From the NCBI GenBank assembly GCA_010692425.1, contig JAAHHJ010000001.1, positions 124,001 through 188,000 of the forward strand: DNA of 64,000 nt, read 5' to 3'. The number at the start of each line of letters is the position of its first letter. The stretch's first letter is position 1. This document shows, one piece after another, positions 53,419 through 62,510 of this stretch. The notes below the pieces were generated by a model that was not told where the DNA came from, made no database searches, and worked only from the letters and a program-made list of their open reading frames with translations. The translations under genes were made by a program, and so were the position numbers. The stretch comes from Symploca sp. SIO3C6. GTDB lineage: Bacteria > Cyanobacteriota > Cyanobacteriia > Cyanobacteriales > Coleofasciculaceae.

Positions 53419-53802
53419 CTAGCAAGCAACTTGTGGTGCCTTAAGGTGATTGCAGATCACATTCAATAAGGTACTAAATTTGACAGGTTTAGTGAGGTAA
53501 TCATTAGCACCTAGCCGTAATGCTTGAGAACGACTCTCTGCGTCTGAATTAGGGGTTATACAAATAAAAGGTATATTAGCTGTGCTTAGATCATTTCGTA
53601 AATTTCTCAGAATACTATAACCATCTAACTGAGGAACATTAATTTCAGAAATAATCAGATCTGGCTGGAACTTTTGGGCTATTAGTAAGCCGCTTAAACC
53701 ATCAACAGCACTAATAACGTTAAAATCCTCTAATTCGAGCAAATTAAACATAATTGAACGAACCATATCGTCATCTTCAATTATCAAAATAGTCCTGCTC
53801 AT
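53419..53802 (-). CDS. Stand-alone CheY-like receiver domain protein
   Basis: A 127-residue single-domain response regulator. Acidic pocket IIEDDD (N-terminal), position DLIISEINVPQLDG for the phosphoacceptor, and KPVKF for the conserved Lys. The acceptor position reads S-E-I-N, so the usual Asp is replaced by Glu (LIISEINVP where LIILDIxMP is typical); it may be constitutively in an active-like state or not phosphorylated. It is the first gene of a cluster of four small genes. Confidence 0.85.
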   Translation of the reverse strand: MSRTILIIEDDDMVRSIMFNLLELEDFNVISAVDGLSGLLIAQKFQPDLIISEINVPQLDGYSILRNLRNDLSTANIPFICITPNSDAESRSQALRLGANDYLTKPVKFSTLLNVICNHLKAPQVAC

Positions 53803-54141
53803 GAGATTAGTCCTTGGTCTAGAGAGTGCATATTACAATAATAAAGGCAGGAGACTCTGACGGAATTAGCTGTATTGGACTCAAATGAGAACCACGATCA
53901 CATCAGCTCAAGCATCATCAGTAATTATCAGATATTTTCTTAGACAAAAAATCCGTAGTCATACTGAAATTGAACCCTTGTCTATTGTGAAGAGACTTGA
54001 TTTGTTTGAGAAAAATTACAACTAATCTAGGCGATGCATAACTAAGCTACCTTGTCAATCGTTAAGTATACTGAAACAGAAATGTTTGTTAGTAAAGAAC
54101 TCATATTCTCTGATTTTAGTCTTTCAAGCAGGCTTGCTAAG
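53803..54141. other. Intergenic region, nothing identified
   Basis: A 339 bp gap between two minus-strand genes. No repeat family from elsewhere in the window and no ORF of note. The promoter of the receiver-domain cluster should lie here. Confidence 0.4.
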
Positions 54142-54783
54142 TTAATCGCCAACCAGCAAAACCTCTTCTACTAAGAGGCGGTCTCTGAAAGAATTACCCT
54201 CCAGCAAAATAGCTTTTGCCTGCTCACTGATATATAATTGACCATTAGTGTTCCAACCAAAATCTTGGTCGAGTACAAAACCCTGACTCTCAAGCTTAGT
54301 TATTGCCAAATCAATTGCTAAATCAACTAGATCAACTTCTGGCATTAGGTAGGAATAATTACGCAATAGCCAGCGACAAACTTCAGGTTCAGTCTCAGCC
54401 AATCTTCCAATTCCCGCTATCAAGACCTGCTCAATATAGGTGGGACTAGGTAAAATAGTCAAAAAGTCTTTGAGAAACTTGATCAATTCTTGATTTTGAG
54501 CCTTAAAAACATCAACAGCTAATTCGATGTATGACTCATAGGCTTCAACTTGGCTCATGCACCGCAATTCCTGCTCCGTCAAAGTAAGACTATTGACAGA
54601 CAAAACAACAGGCACTGAAGAGGGCAGCAAAGGATGAAGGAAGCTGAACTGAGGTTTAGCCCTTGCTGGTAAAATTTTAACTTCATCTTCTACTACTGAC
54701 CTATTCTGGGAGCTTTCATATCCGGTATTTCTGAACTCAGTCTCTTGTTGTCGCAGTGCTTTTATTGCCCTGTTGTAGTTCAT
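54142..54783 (-). CDS. Hypothetical cyanobacterial protein
   Basis: A 213-residue protein that I do not recognise. The first 70 residues are polar and probably disordered. A helical domain follows (about 75-180; LTEQELRCMSQVEAYESYIEL, then LSxPTYIEQVLIAGIGRL-like and VDLVDLAIDLAITKLESQGF). No membrane segment or signal peptide. It is on the same strand as, and upstream of, the receiver-domain cluster, with a 339 bp gap, so it is probably transcribed separately. Confidence 0.6.
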   Translation of the reverse strand: MNYNRAIKALRQQETEFRNTGYESSQNRSVVEDEVKILPARAKPQFSFLHPLLPSSVPVVLSVNSLTLTEQELRCMSQVEAYESYIELAVDVFKAQNQELIKFLKDFLTILPSPTYIEQVLIAGIGRLAETEPEVCRWLLRNYSYLMPEVDLVDLAIDLAITKLESQGFVLDQDFGWNTNGQLYISEQAKAILLEGNSFRDRLLVEEVLLVGD

Positions 54784-55138
54784 TGATCTAATTCATCGCT
54801 TTTTAATGAAGATAATTTTTTGACTACAACCTGAGATTAGGGCATAAATGTGAGGATTTTGTGAGCAAACCAGAGAGAGTAAGAGAAAAAAGTGTGGAGG
54901 GTGTGGGAGGAAAGCAGTCAAAAAAGCTAAAAACCTTTATTTTTGTCCAGGTACTTAATGTTCTTGTTAGTATTTATTACTTATTTCTTATTTTTTACTT
55001 TGTAGTATTTTGCCTATTTGATATAATTTCCTCAGTTACAAAAATTAGCTGTAACTTCCTTTGTAACTAGCTTTTAGCCAACTCCCTGAGATCGAACCCG
55101 GGTACAATAGAGTCAGTTTATTGCTCTTACTCTCTCCC
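54784..55138. other. Intergenic region, nothing identified
   Basis: A 355 bp divergent gap between the hypothetical gene and tldD. A Lys/Phe-rich 69-codon frame (54861-55070) is open but AT-driven. No RNA gene; a TTCGAT/ACCCGGG stretch near 55090 superficially resembles a tRNA T-arm but does not fold. Confidence 0.4.
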
Positions 55139-56533
55139 ATGCCGACTTTACTGACCGATGCCCATAATCTACTCTCTGAGCTAATTGCCAAATATGGTTC
55201 CCGTGTCGATTACTTAGCAATTCGCCTTGAAGAATCAGAAGGAACCAATATTTTACTAAGGGGCAACCAGGTAGATACTCTCAGTGAAGGTCTTTCCATA
55301 GGCGGGCAGGTAAGAGCTTGTTACAAAGGCGGTTGGGGTTTTGCTAGTTTCAACCAGCTTGCTACTATTACAGAGCGACTGGAAGAAGCAATCACAGCAG
55401 CACGAATAGTTGGTGATGAGGAAACTATACTTGCTCCCATCAAACCAGTGCAGGACAAATGCCAGCTACCTCTAGTAGGTACAGATCCTCGTCAGATACC
55501 TCTTGCTCAGAAAAAAGCACTGTGCGATCGCTATAACGATATTCTCAAAAATTACAACTCCCAAATTACCACAACTACAGTTCGCTACAGCGATAGTACC
55601 CAAAGAGTGATTATTGCTACTTCTGAAGGTACTCTCATTGAACAATCCTGGGCAGATATGGAAATGCGCTTCGTTGCTACTGCCCGCAATGGAGAAATCG
55701 TGCAAACTGGTAGGGAAACTATAGGCTCTCGCCAAGCCTATGAAGACCTTACTAATATAGATGAAAAAGTTCGTAGTGCTGCCCAGCGTGCTACAGACGC
55801 CCTATCCCTACCCACAGTTAAAGGAGGTACATATACAGTAGTAATTGACCCCATCCTCACTGGTTTGTTCGTCCACGAAGCCTTTGGACATCTTTCCGAA
55901 GCTGATATGGCTTATGAAAATCCTGATCTGTTAGAAGTAATGAGTATTGGTCGCCGATTTGGACCTGAGGAATTGCAAATCTTTGACGGGGCAGCACCAA
56001 TAGGACATCGGGGCAGCTACTTCTATGACGACGAAGGGACTCCAGCAACCAAGACGCAGCTGATTAAAGACGGTATATTAATAGGGCGTCTCCACTCCCG
56101 TGAAACTGCCGGCAAGCTAGGAGAGACACCAACTGGTAATGCCCGATGTCTCAACTACCACTATCCCCCAATAGTGCGGATGACCAACACTTGGATTGAG
56201 CGGGGTAAAACCTCAGTAGCAGAGCTATTCACCGAAATTAAAGAAGGAGTTTATGCTCGCAACTGGTTAGGTGGTATGACCAATGGCGAGATGTTTACCT
56301 TCAGTGCTGGCGAAGCCTGGATTATTCGGGATGGCAAGATTGCTGAACCAGTAAGAGATGTTACTCTCTCTGGTAACGTTTTTCAAACCTTAGCAGATAT
56401 TGAAGCAATTGGCAATGATTTCTACTGGGATGAATCCGGCGGCTGCGGTAAATCAGGACAAGGTGGCTTAGCCGTAGGTTGCGGTGGTCCTAGCTTACGG
56501 ATTCGCAATGTGGTTGTTGGTGGCGAAGTCTAG
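55139..56533 (+). CDS. tldD: Metalloprotease TldD
   Basis: 464 residues from the ATG at 55139 (MPTLLTDAHNLLSELI); an upstream in-frame TTG at 55121 is less likely. The zinc-binding HEAFGH motif (in FVHEAFGHLSEAD) and the C-terminal GGCGKSGQ and GGPSLRIRN sections are diagnostic of TldD. TldD acts with TldE (PmbA) as a heterodimeric protease that cleaves unfolded peptides or RiPP leader peptides and degrades the CcdA antitoxin in E. coli. The partner gene is not in the window. Monocistronic. Confidence 0.95.
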   Translation: MPTLLTDAHNLLSELIAKYGSRVDYLAIRLEESEGTNILLRGNQVDTLSEGLSIGGQVRACYKGGWGFASFNQLATITERLEEAITAARIVGDEETILAPIKPVQDKCQLPLVGTDPRQIPLAQKKALCDRYNDILKNYNSQITTTTVRYSDSTQRVIIATSEGTLIEQSWADMEMRFVATARNGEIVQTGRETIGSRQAYEDLTNIDEKVRSAAQRATDALSLPTVKGGTYTVVIDPILTGLFVHEAFGHLSEADMAYENPDLLEVMSIGRRFGPEELQIFDGAAPIGHRGSYFYDDEGTPATKTQLIKDGILIGRLHSRETAGKLGETPTGNARCLNYHYPPIVRMTNTWIERGKTSVAELFTEIKEGVYARNWLGGMTNGEMFTFSAGEAWIIRDGKIAEPVRDVTLSGNVFQTLADIEAIGNDFYWDESGGCGKSGQGGLAVGCGGPSLRIRNVVVGGEV

Positions 56534-56792
56534 GCATTGAGAGCATAATCATACTTTAGATAGTTGCAGAATTTATAGTGCTTTTGAAGCTCAGGGTAAT
56601 AGGAAAAAACAGGGTTTTCAATTTTTTGATCTCCTCCTAAGATGCTTGTAGGTGCATGCGCTTCAAGAGTTTATAATTGTCTTCTTGAGGGGTAATTTTT
56701 ATAACTCAACTCTAGAATGTTCGCTGTGTACAGTTTAATCTTCAAGTTTCTTGCTCAAAATCGAGTAGTTTTTTCCTGGAAAAGGTGATCAG

Positions 56793-57644
56793 GTGAACTC
56801 TTTAAATCCAACTCAAGCGGAACAACTTCATGAGATCGGGGCCTATCTACGAAGAATTAGAGAAGAAAAGTCAATATCTACAGAGCAGGTTGCTAGCCAA
56901 ACTTACATTTCCTTGCGCATTTTAAAAGCTCTCGAAGCTGGGCAATTAGAGCAATTGCCTGAACCTGTGTTTATCCAAGGATTCATTCGTCGCTACGGAG
57001 ACTTCCTCAGATTGGATGGTGAGGCCCTAGCCAAATCCTTCCCAGTTAACGTGCTGCCCATACAAACTGATGCTTCTATTCAACAGGCTAATCAAGAAAC
57101 TCGCCAAGCTCAATCCAAATCCTTGAGTTTGAACTCTTACAAACAAGCAGTTCAAAATCTAACAGCACTCAGAAAATCCTATATACTTTACATGATCTTG
57201 TTAGTAGCTGCTGTGATTGGATTGCTGTCTATACCTAAGACAAAGATAAAAAATTTACCAGTTGCTCAGCAACAGACAAACAGTCCCACAACTAAATCTT
57301 CATCTTCGGCAGACCAAAAATCCTCCCAGCCTGCCACAACTGCTCAAGTAACCTTAACTAAATCTTCACCGCAGCCAACCCCAAAAGCCTCCCAGCCCAA
57401 TTCAACTACCCAAGTCAGTGTCACTCTTCAAGGAGACTCTTGGTTGCGAGTGACAGTTGATGGCAAAACTGAGTTTGAGGGCATCTTAACCACAGGAGAT
57501 CAGCAAACTTGGAAAGCTAATCAAAGACTTACCCTCAGAGCAGGTAATGCTGGGGCAGTATTGATGTCTATTAATGGACAACAAGCAAAACCCTTGGGAA
57601 AAATTGGTGGTGTTCAAGAAGTAACTTTTAGCGTCGATCAATAG
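56793..57644 (+). CDS. RodZ-like helix-turn-helix membrane protein
   Basis: A 283-residue protein started at GTG (MNSLNPTQAEQL) after an AAAGGTGATCAGG ribosome-binding region. The N-terminal HTH_25 domain (IGAYLRRIREEKSISTEQVA to about 85), one membrane helix (SYILYMILLVAAVIGLLSI, about 130-148), a Ser/Thr/Gln/Pro-rich linker, and a C-terminal DUF4115 domain (VSVTLQGDSWLRVTVDGK, FEGILTTGDQQTW) reproduce the RodZ architecture. RodZ links MreB to the envelope and controls cell shape. mreB is not adjacent. Full length and apparently intact. Confidence 0.88.
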   Translation: MNSLNPTQAEQLHEIGAYLRRIREEKSISTEQVASQTYISLRILKALEAGQLEQLPEPVFIQGFIRRYGDFLRLDGEALAKSFPVNVLPIQTDASIQQANQETRQAQSKSLSLNSYKQAVQNLTALRKSYILYMILLVAAVIGLLSIPKTKIKNLPVAQQQTNSPTTKSSSSADQKSSQPATTAQVTLTKSSPQPTPKASQPNSTTQVSVTLQGDSWLRVTVDGKTEFEGILTTGDQQTWKANQRLTLRAGNAGAVLMSINGQQAKPLGKIGGVQEVTFSVDQ

Positions 57645-57662
57645 GATTAGGCTATTAGGAAT

Positions 57663-58271
57663 TTAAGTAGTTCTTAGGGCTAAATCTACCTGTTTAAGTA
57701 ATTCTTCAAGTGTAGAGGAGTTATCAAGGACAACATCGGCACGAGCTATCTTTTCCTGAAGAGGGAACTGGCTATTGATGCGATCGCTAGCTTGTTCTAA
57801 GGTAAGATGATCTCGCTGGATCAACCGTCTTAACTGCTGTTGTGGCAAGCAACTGACTACCCAAATTTCAGTAACCAAGTTAGTCAAATTAGCTTCAAAT
57901 AGTAGTGGTACAACCAAGACTATGGTTGGAGCAACTATCATCTCTAATTGAGATTGGAAGCAATCGCGCACATAGGGATGTATCTGTTGCTCCAACCACA
58001 GCCGTTGACTTTGGTTTTTAAAAATAATCTCGCCTAAGCGCTTGCGGTTGAGTGTACCATCAGGTAATTTGATACTGGAACCATAGCGCTCGAAAATCTT
58101 GCTCAGTATCGGTGAACCAACTTGCACTGCCTCCCTAGCATAGATATCGGCATCTAAAACTGGTAGTTTATAAATATGTTTGAGGTAATTGGAGACAGTA
58201 GTTTTACCAGTACCAATACTACCAGTCAAACCAATCAATCGCCGTTTATTCATTGTTGCTAAACTTAGCAA
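57663..58271 (-). CDS. coaE: Dephospho-CoA kinase CoaE
   Basis: A 202-residue kinase performing the last step of coenzyme A synthesis. The P-loop is GLTGSIGTGKTTVSNYL, then LDADIYAREAVQVGSPI, and IQRDHLTLEQASDRINSQ as the lid; VVPLLFEANL is the CoA-binding region. The start is at 58271 (MLSLATMNKRRLIGLTG); Met7 is an alternative. It abuts the upstream EAL-domain gene directly (its first base adjoins the last base of that stop), so the pair is probably co-transcribed. Confidence 0.95.
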   Translation of the reverse strand: MLSLATMNKRRLIGLTGSIGTGKTTVSNYLKHIYKLPVLDADIYAREAVQVGSPILSKIFERYGSSIKLPDGTLNRKRLGEIIFKNQSQRLWLEQQIHPYVRDCFQSQLEMIVAPTIVLVVPLLFEANLTNLVTEIWVVSCLPQQQLRRLIQRDHLTLEQASDRINSQFPLQEKIARADVVLDNSSTLEELLKQVDLALRTT

Positions 58272-60110
58272 TTAATACTCTAAACCACTAGCAATTAACT
58301 CCCTAGCACTATCGCTATCAACAGGCTTAGAGAAAAAATATCCCTGCACGTAATCGCAATTAAGTGACCTCAACAATGACAACTGCTGAGTTGTTTCCAC
58401 CCCCTCGGCAATGATTTCCATCTTCAAGTTATGAGCCAGAGTAATAATTGTCCGCACAATCTCTATGCTCTCACTATCTTTACCGAGACGCTCCACAAAG
58501 GAACGGTCAATTTTCAAAGTATCAATCGGCAGTTGATGCAAACGCTCCAACGAGGAATAGCCAGTGCCGAAGTCATCAATTGATAATTCGATTCCCAAAG
58601 CTTTCATTTGCTCTAAAGTTGCTACTCCGGAAGTAGAATCCTTGAGCCAGCTGCTTTCAGTAATCTCTAACTTTAAAGAGCCTCGATCAATACCTGTCTG
58701 CTGTAGAATCTGGTCTAGATGCTCCAATAAGTCGAGCTGAGCCAATTGCCAAGCAGATAAATTTACACTCATTTTTAAGGGTTCTTCAGTAGCAAATGTC
58801 CGTTGCCAAACACTAAGTTGAGTACAGGCTTCATCTATCATCCACCAATCAAGCCTTTGGATGAGTCCAGTTTCTTCTGCCAAGGGAATAAACTCTGTTG
58901 GTGAGATTGTGCCTCTGGTGGGGTGATTCCAGCGCGCTAGCGCTTCAAAACCAGTAATCCTACCAGTTTTTAAGCAAACAATCGGCTGATAATAAACCTG
59001 AAGCTGCTGAAACTCCATTGCTCGTCGCAAGTCAGTTTCTAGATGGAAACGTGCTGCGACTTGTTCGTGCATAGCAGGATTAAACACCGCATAGCAGATA
59101 TCAGGATCAATCTTGGCATAATGCTTAGCGGTATCAGCAGCTTGCAGTAACTCTTCTGCTCGCCCACGATAGGTGAGTGGAGATAGCGTCACTTCGGCTG
59201 CGGTTGCTGAGTGGTTAGGATTCAATAGGTGTACAAAATTAGGAGCGTGGAGATAGGGAAAGTTGAACTTAGCCTCTGGTGTGATGACTTTAGATGACTC
59301 CTGTGTGTTGAAAACTCTCTGTTTCTTGCCACCAACAGCAATGCCAATACTGTTAGTGGCAAAAACCTCATAGCCATTTAGGTCAAATGGTAACCTTAGC
59401 TGCTGCTGAATATACTTAGCCATGTCAGTAGCATGCTCAAACTTTTGGATATTTGGCAGTAGAATCGCAAACTCAGCAGAAGTTAATCTTACCAAGGTAT
59501 CAGTAGAACACAGACATGCTTTCAGCCGATGGGCAGTGGCAACCATCAGTTGCTCTGCAGCCTGCCGTCCCAGGCTATACTTAACAATCTCAAAGCGCTC
59601 TATTTCCAAAAACAGAACTGCAAATAAATCCATCTGACCATTTTTGTTTCTAGCAATTAACTGTTCTATTAGTTCCAGAAATAAAGCGCGGTTGGGTAAG
59701 CCCTTTAGCAGTTCATCAAAGCTATGAGCTTCGAGTTGTTGCTGCTTCAACCCACAGCCATAGCGACTTTCCCCTGAGATGATTCTAGTCTTAAAATTAT
59801 TGAGATAGCTATTATCCGTCTTTCCTAATGCCAAAGTAAACGAAGACTTATCACTTTCTACAAGTGACCGCAATTCTTGGCACACCAGAACATATAGAAG
59901 TCCGCTAGTGATGATTACAAAGATCCAACCTTTAAAAGTCTGTAACTGTGTTAACCTTTGTAAATCATTGGTTAACAGCGTCAGTAGCTGGTCAGAAAAT
60001 AGAATCCAAAGGCTACTAAAAAATGCATATATAAATAAAATTTTGACAACCTTGTGCTTAGCACCAGGCAGTTTGTCTTTCATTTCCAGACCAAGTTGAA
60101 GCATGGTCAC
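58272..60110 (-). CDS. Membrane GGDEF-EAL protein, degenerate GGDEF, intact EAL
   Basis: A 612-residue protein with two N-terminal membrane helices (about 24-40 and 62-78), a GGDEF-fold domain (about 130-345) and an EAL domain (about 355-605). The GGDEF motif is replaced by RLTSAEF (208-214), so diguanylate cyclase activity is unlikely. It also carries an insertion of roughly 50 residues (about 262-315). In the EAL domain EALARW (389-394), NLSAWQL, ELSIDDFGTGYSSL and the terminal AEGVET are intact, so it should be a c-di-GMP phosphodiesterase. In the pair with coaE, a link is not evident. Confidence 0.92.
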   Translation of the reverse strand: MTMLQLGLEMKDKLPGAKHKVVKILFIYAFFSSLWILFSDQLLTLLTNDLQRLTQLQTFKGWIFVIITSGLLYVLVCQELRSLVESDKSSFTLALGKTDNSYLNNFKTRIISGESRYGCGLKQQQLEAHSFDELLKGLPNRALFLELIEQLIARNKNGQMDLFAVLFLEIERFEIVKYSLGRQAAEQLMVATAHRLKACLCSTDTLVRLTSAEFAILLPNIQKFEHATDMAKYIQQQLRLPFDLNGYEVFATNSIGIAVGGKKQRVFNTQESSKVITPEAKFNFPYLHAPNFVHLLNPNHSATAAEVTLSPLTYRGRAEELLQAADTAKHYAKIDPDICYAVFNPAMHEQVAARFHLETDLRRAMEFQQLQVYYQPIVCLKTGRITGFEALARWNHPTRGTISPTEFIPLAEETGLIQRLDWWMIDEACTQLSVWQRTFATEEPLKMSVNLSAWQLAQLDLLEHLDQILQQTGIDRGSLKLEITESSWLKDSTSGVATLEQMKALGIELSIDDFGTGYSSLERLHQLPIDTLKIDRSFVERLGKDSESIEIVRTIITLAHNLKMEIIAEGVETTQQLSLLRSLNCDYVQGYFFSKPVDSDSARELIASGLEY

Positions 60111-60203
60111 TCAAGAGCAGGTTAACCAGGGTATTTTCTACCATCGAAGGTAGCTAAAACATCATGCCGCAGACTGAATCTTTAAGCAAGAATATTCCCA
60201 CTG

Positions 60204-61832
60204 CTACGGCATTTCCTTAGTTCTGTGTGATTGTGCTGCCCAGCCTATAATCCCTTGAGTTAATCCTTCTAAAGTATATTCTCCTGCCTCAATATCCACT
60301 CGCCCCAGCAGTTGGCGGCAAGTAATGGAAGTTTGAGGTCCAATGGAAGCAATGCAGATGCCTTCTAATTGGGATAAGGGCTGTTGCCATTGTAGAGAAA
60401 TCTCCACAAGCCGCACAAAATTCTTAACAGTTTTGGAACTAGCAAAAGTAATCACATCAACTTCTTGTTGCTCCAGCGCCTGTTGAGCAGCTGATACCAT
60501 TTGCTCGGGGCACCTAGACTCATAAGCTGCTACCTCTGTCACGATAGCACCTTGAGTATGCATTTCTTTAACTAAAACTTCTCTACCCCCAGTTTCCACT
60601 CTCGGAAACAAGACTTTCTTTCCTGCAATAGTTTCCGGAAATTCGGCAATTAGGGAATCAGCGACAAAGTTTGAGGGGATAAAATCTGGTTGGAGGTTAT
60701 GTTCTTTGAGACTAGCAGCAGTTTTCCTGCCCACTACAGCAATTTTGATCGCTGCTAAAGCACGGGTGTCTTTACCTTGTTGCCAAAGTCGTTCAAAAAA
60801 GTAATCGACACCGTTGGTGGAAGTCAAAATCAACCAATCGAAATCAGATAGGCAATTGATGGCATTGTCCAAGCCTTCCCAGTTAGAAGGAGGCCCAATA
60901 ACCAAAGCCGGCATTTCAATTACCCGTGCCCCTTCGTCTTGCAAAAGTTGAGCAAATTTACTCGATTGTCCAGCTGAGCGAGTAACTAAAATAGTTTTGC
61001 CTTTCAAAATAGAAGCTTTTACACCGAAGCCGTTACCGTAGGTTAATTTATCAGGTTGCACGTTATCTTCCAAACCTATGACTCCTGTAACTCCTTCCTC
61101 AAATTCTGGCGATTGTAAATAGTGGTGCAGCCCTACCACTTCACCAATTACAATTACGGCTGGCGAGAGTGAAATACCAGCAGTTTGCTCTACAATATCA
61201 GCTAAGGTGCCAATCCAAAGTTGTTGTTGAAGACGTCCACAAGCGCGAATGACAGCCACTGGTGTTTTTTTTGAGAGCCCATGTCGCCGCAGGCATCTGA
61301 CAATTTCCTCAAGGTTACGCCCTCCCATCAAAAATACCAGAGTATCAATCCTCACTAGCCCTTCCCAGTCGAGCTCAGATGGCTGATGAGCACTTAAAAC
61401 TGCAAAACATTTGCTCAACACAGGATCACTCAGTGGAATCGATGCCAGTAAAGGAGCAGCTAGGGCTGAACTAATCCCTGGTACAACCTCAAAGGTACAG
61501 CCAGCAGCAATTAGTGCCTGAATTTCAGAAGCTGCGCGACCAAAAATAAACGGATCCCCACTTTTAAGTCGAACTACCTTCTTTCCCTGCTGGCACTGTT
61601 CCACTAGCAACTGGTTAATGTTTGCTTGTGAATTGCTAGGACGTCCTCCCCGTTTGCCAACATTAAACTGGCGGCACGCCGGTGGCACTAACTGCAATAA
61701 CTGGGTATCTACTAAGGCATCATAAACCAACACCTCAGCTTGAGTTAACAGCTTCTGTGCCCTTAAAGTAAGATACGCTATATCTCCAGGCCCTGCACCC
61801 ACCAGGTAAACTTTACCTATTTGCTCACTCAT
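60204..61832 (-). CDS. cobA-hemD: Uroporphyrinogen-III methyltransferase / synthase fusion (CobA-HemD)
   Basis: A 542-residue bifunctional protein. The N-terminal about 255 residues are a SUMT (CobA): VYLVGAGPGD, KRGGRPSNSQ, RLKSGDPFIFGR, VPGISSALAAP and VFLMGGRN. Residues about 275-535 are uroporphyrinogen-III synthase: ILVTRSAGQSSKFAQLL, WLILTSTNGVDYFFE, VITFASSKTVKNF and IASIGPQTSITC. It makes uroporphyrinogen III and methylates it to precorrin-2, feeding siroheme and cobalamin. The fusion is known in several bacteria; the order CobA then HemD is standard. Confidence 0.95.
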   Translation of the reverse strand: MSEQIGKVYLVGAGPGDIAYLTLRAQKLLTQAEVLVYDALVDTQLLQLVPPACRQFNVGKRGGRPSNSQANINQLLVEQCQQGKKVVRLKSGDPFIFGRAASEIQALIAAGCTFEVVPGISSALAAPLLASIPLSDPVLSKCFAVLSAHQPSELDWEGLVRIDTLVFLMGGRNLEEIVRCLRRHGLSKKTPVAVIRACGRLQQQLWIGTLADIVEQTAGISLSPAVIVIGEVVGLHHYLQSPEFEEGVTGVIGLEDNVQPDKLTYGNGFGVKASILKGKTILVTRSAGQSSKFAQLLQDEGARVIEMPALVIGPPSNWEGLDNAINCLSDFDWLILTSTNGVDYFFERLWQQGKDTRALAAIKIAVVGRKTAASLKEHNLQPDFIPSNFVADSLIAEFPETIAGKKVLFPRVETGGREVLVKEMHTQGAIVTEVAAYESRCPEQMVSAAQQALEQQEVDVITFASSKTVKNFVRLVEISLQWQQPLSQLEGICIASIGPQTSITCRQLLGRVDIEAGEYTLEGLTQGIIGWAAQSHRTKEMP

Positions 61833-61850
61833 TATGCTTTAGTGTTCGTG

Positions 61851-61955
61851 GCTCATAGCTCATGGTTCATTGAATTGAGCGCTAGTTGAGGCAATATGGG
61901 ATACAAAGCCAATGAAAAATCAACAATGAACTATGAACAATCAACAATGAACTAA
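61851..61955. repeat. TTCATAG/TTCATTG-type inverted heptamer repeats
   Basis: CTCATAGCTCATGGTTCATTG near the cobA-hemD start and CAACAATGAACTATGAACAATC followed by AACAATGAAC at the other end form an inverted pair that brackets about 45 bp. It belongs to the same family as the arrays after the RpaB-like and ftsH genes. Confidence 0.6.
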
Positions 61956-61960
61956 GTTAG

Positions 61961-62197
61961 TTATAGATTGCGTGGCTTTATTTGCGAATCATTGGACTGA
62001 TAGGCTTTAGCTGAAGCTTTAATCCAGATCGAGGCTCCGATTGTAAAAGGAATTAGTAGAAAGAACGCTCCAGATATTAGTGGGTGTTCTCGTACATTAG
62101 GGAAATAAACCATCAAGGCCACCATCGTACCACAATAAACTAGACCGCAAAGCGGCAGTCCGATTACCAGCAAAGCGAATTTAGTATCCTTATCCAT
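61961..62197 (-). CDS. Small two-helix membrane protein, unknown
   Basis: 78 residues when started at the Met at 62197 (MDKDTKFALLVIG); the open frame extends to 62263. Two hydrophobic helices (FALLVIGLPLCGLVYCGTMVAL and LISGAFFLLIPFTIGASIWI) are joined by a short loop with FPNVREHP, with a polar C-terminal tail. Similar short proteins occur in cyanobacteria; function unknown. It is divergent from lysC. Confidence 0.55.
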   Translation of the reverse strand: MDKDTKFALLVIGLPLCGLVYCGTMVALMVYFPNVREHPLISGAFFLLIPFTIGASIWIKASAKAYQSNDSQIKPRNL

Positions 62198-62510
62198 AGC
62201 AGTTCCCACAAATAGCTCCACAGGTCTTTTTACCTGAATTATAGTCCCAGGATTCAGGGTCAAAAATATAAAGAAAAAATTATAAAAGTAATGAATTTTG
62301 ATGATTTTACCTGGCTGGGACTAACAACAAAAATCCCTCGTTATACACACTCAACCAGCACACTAAACTTAACAAAGGAGTAGGCTTTCTTGTCTAATTC
62401 CTGTAAGCTTACTGGAAGCCTGGAAGCATTGAATGCCTCTTGGCATCTCTGAGCGCTTTGACTGCTGAACTGTTCAAGATGTTGATTGGAATTGTGGTTA
62501 AAGAAGTCCT

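Noticed and set aside
54861-55070. A 69-codon Lys/Phe-rich plus-strand frame
   Set aside because: Hydrophobicity is driven by an AT-rich stretch; no conserved features recognised.
55085-55115. tRNA-like fragment (GATCGAACCCGGG)
   Set aside because: The T-arm resemblance does not extend to paired stems or an anticodon arm on either strand.
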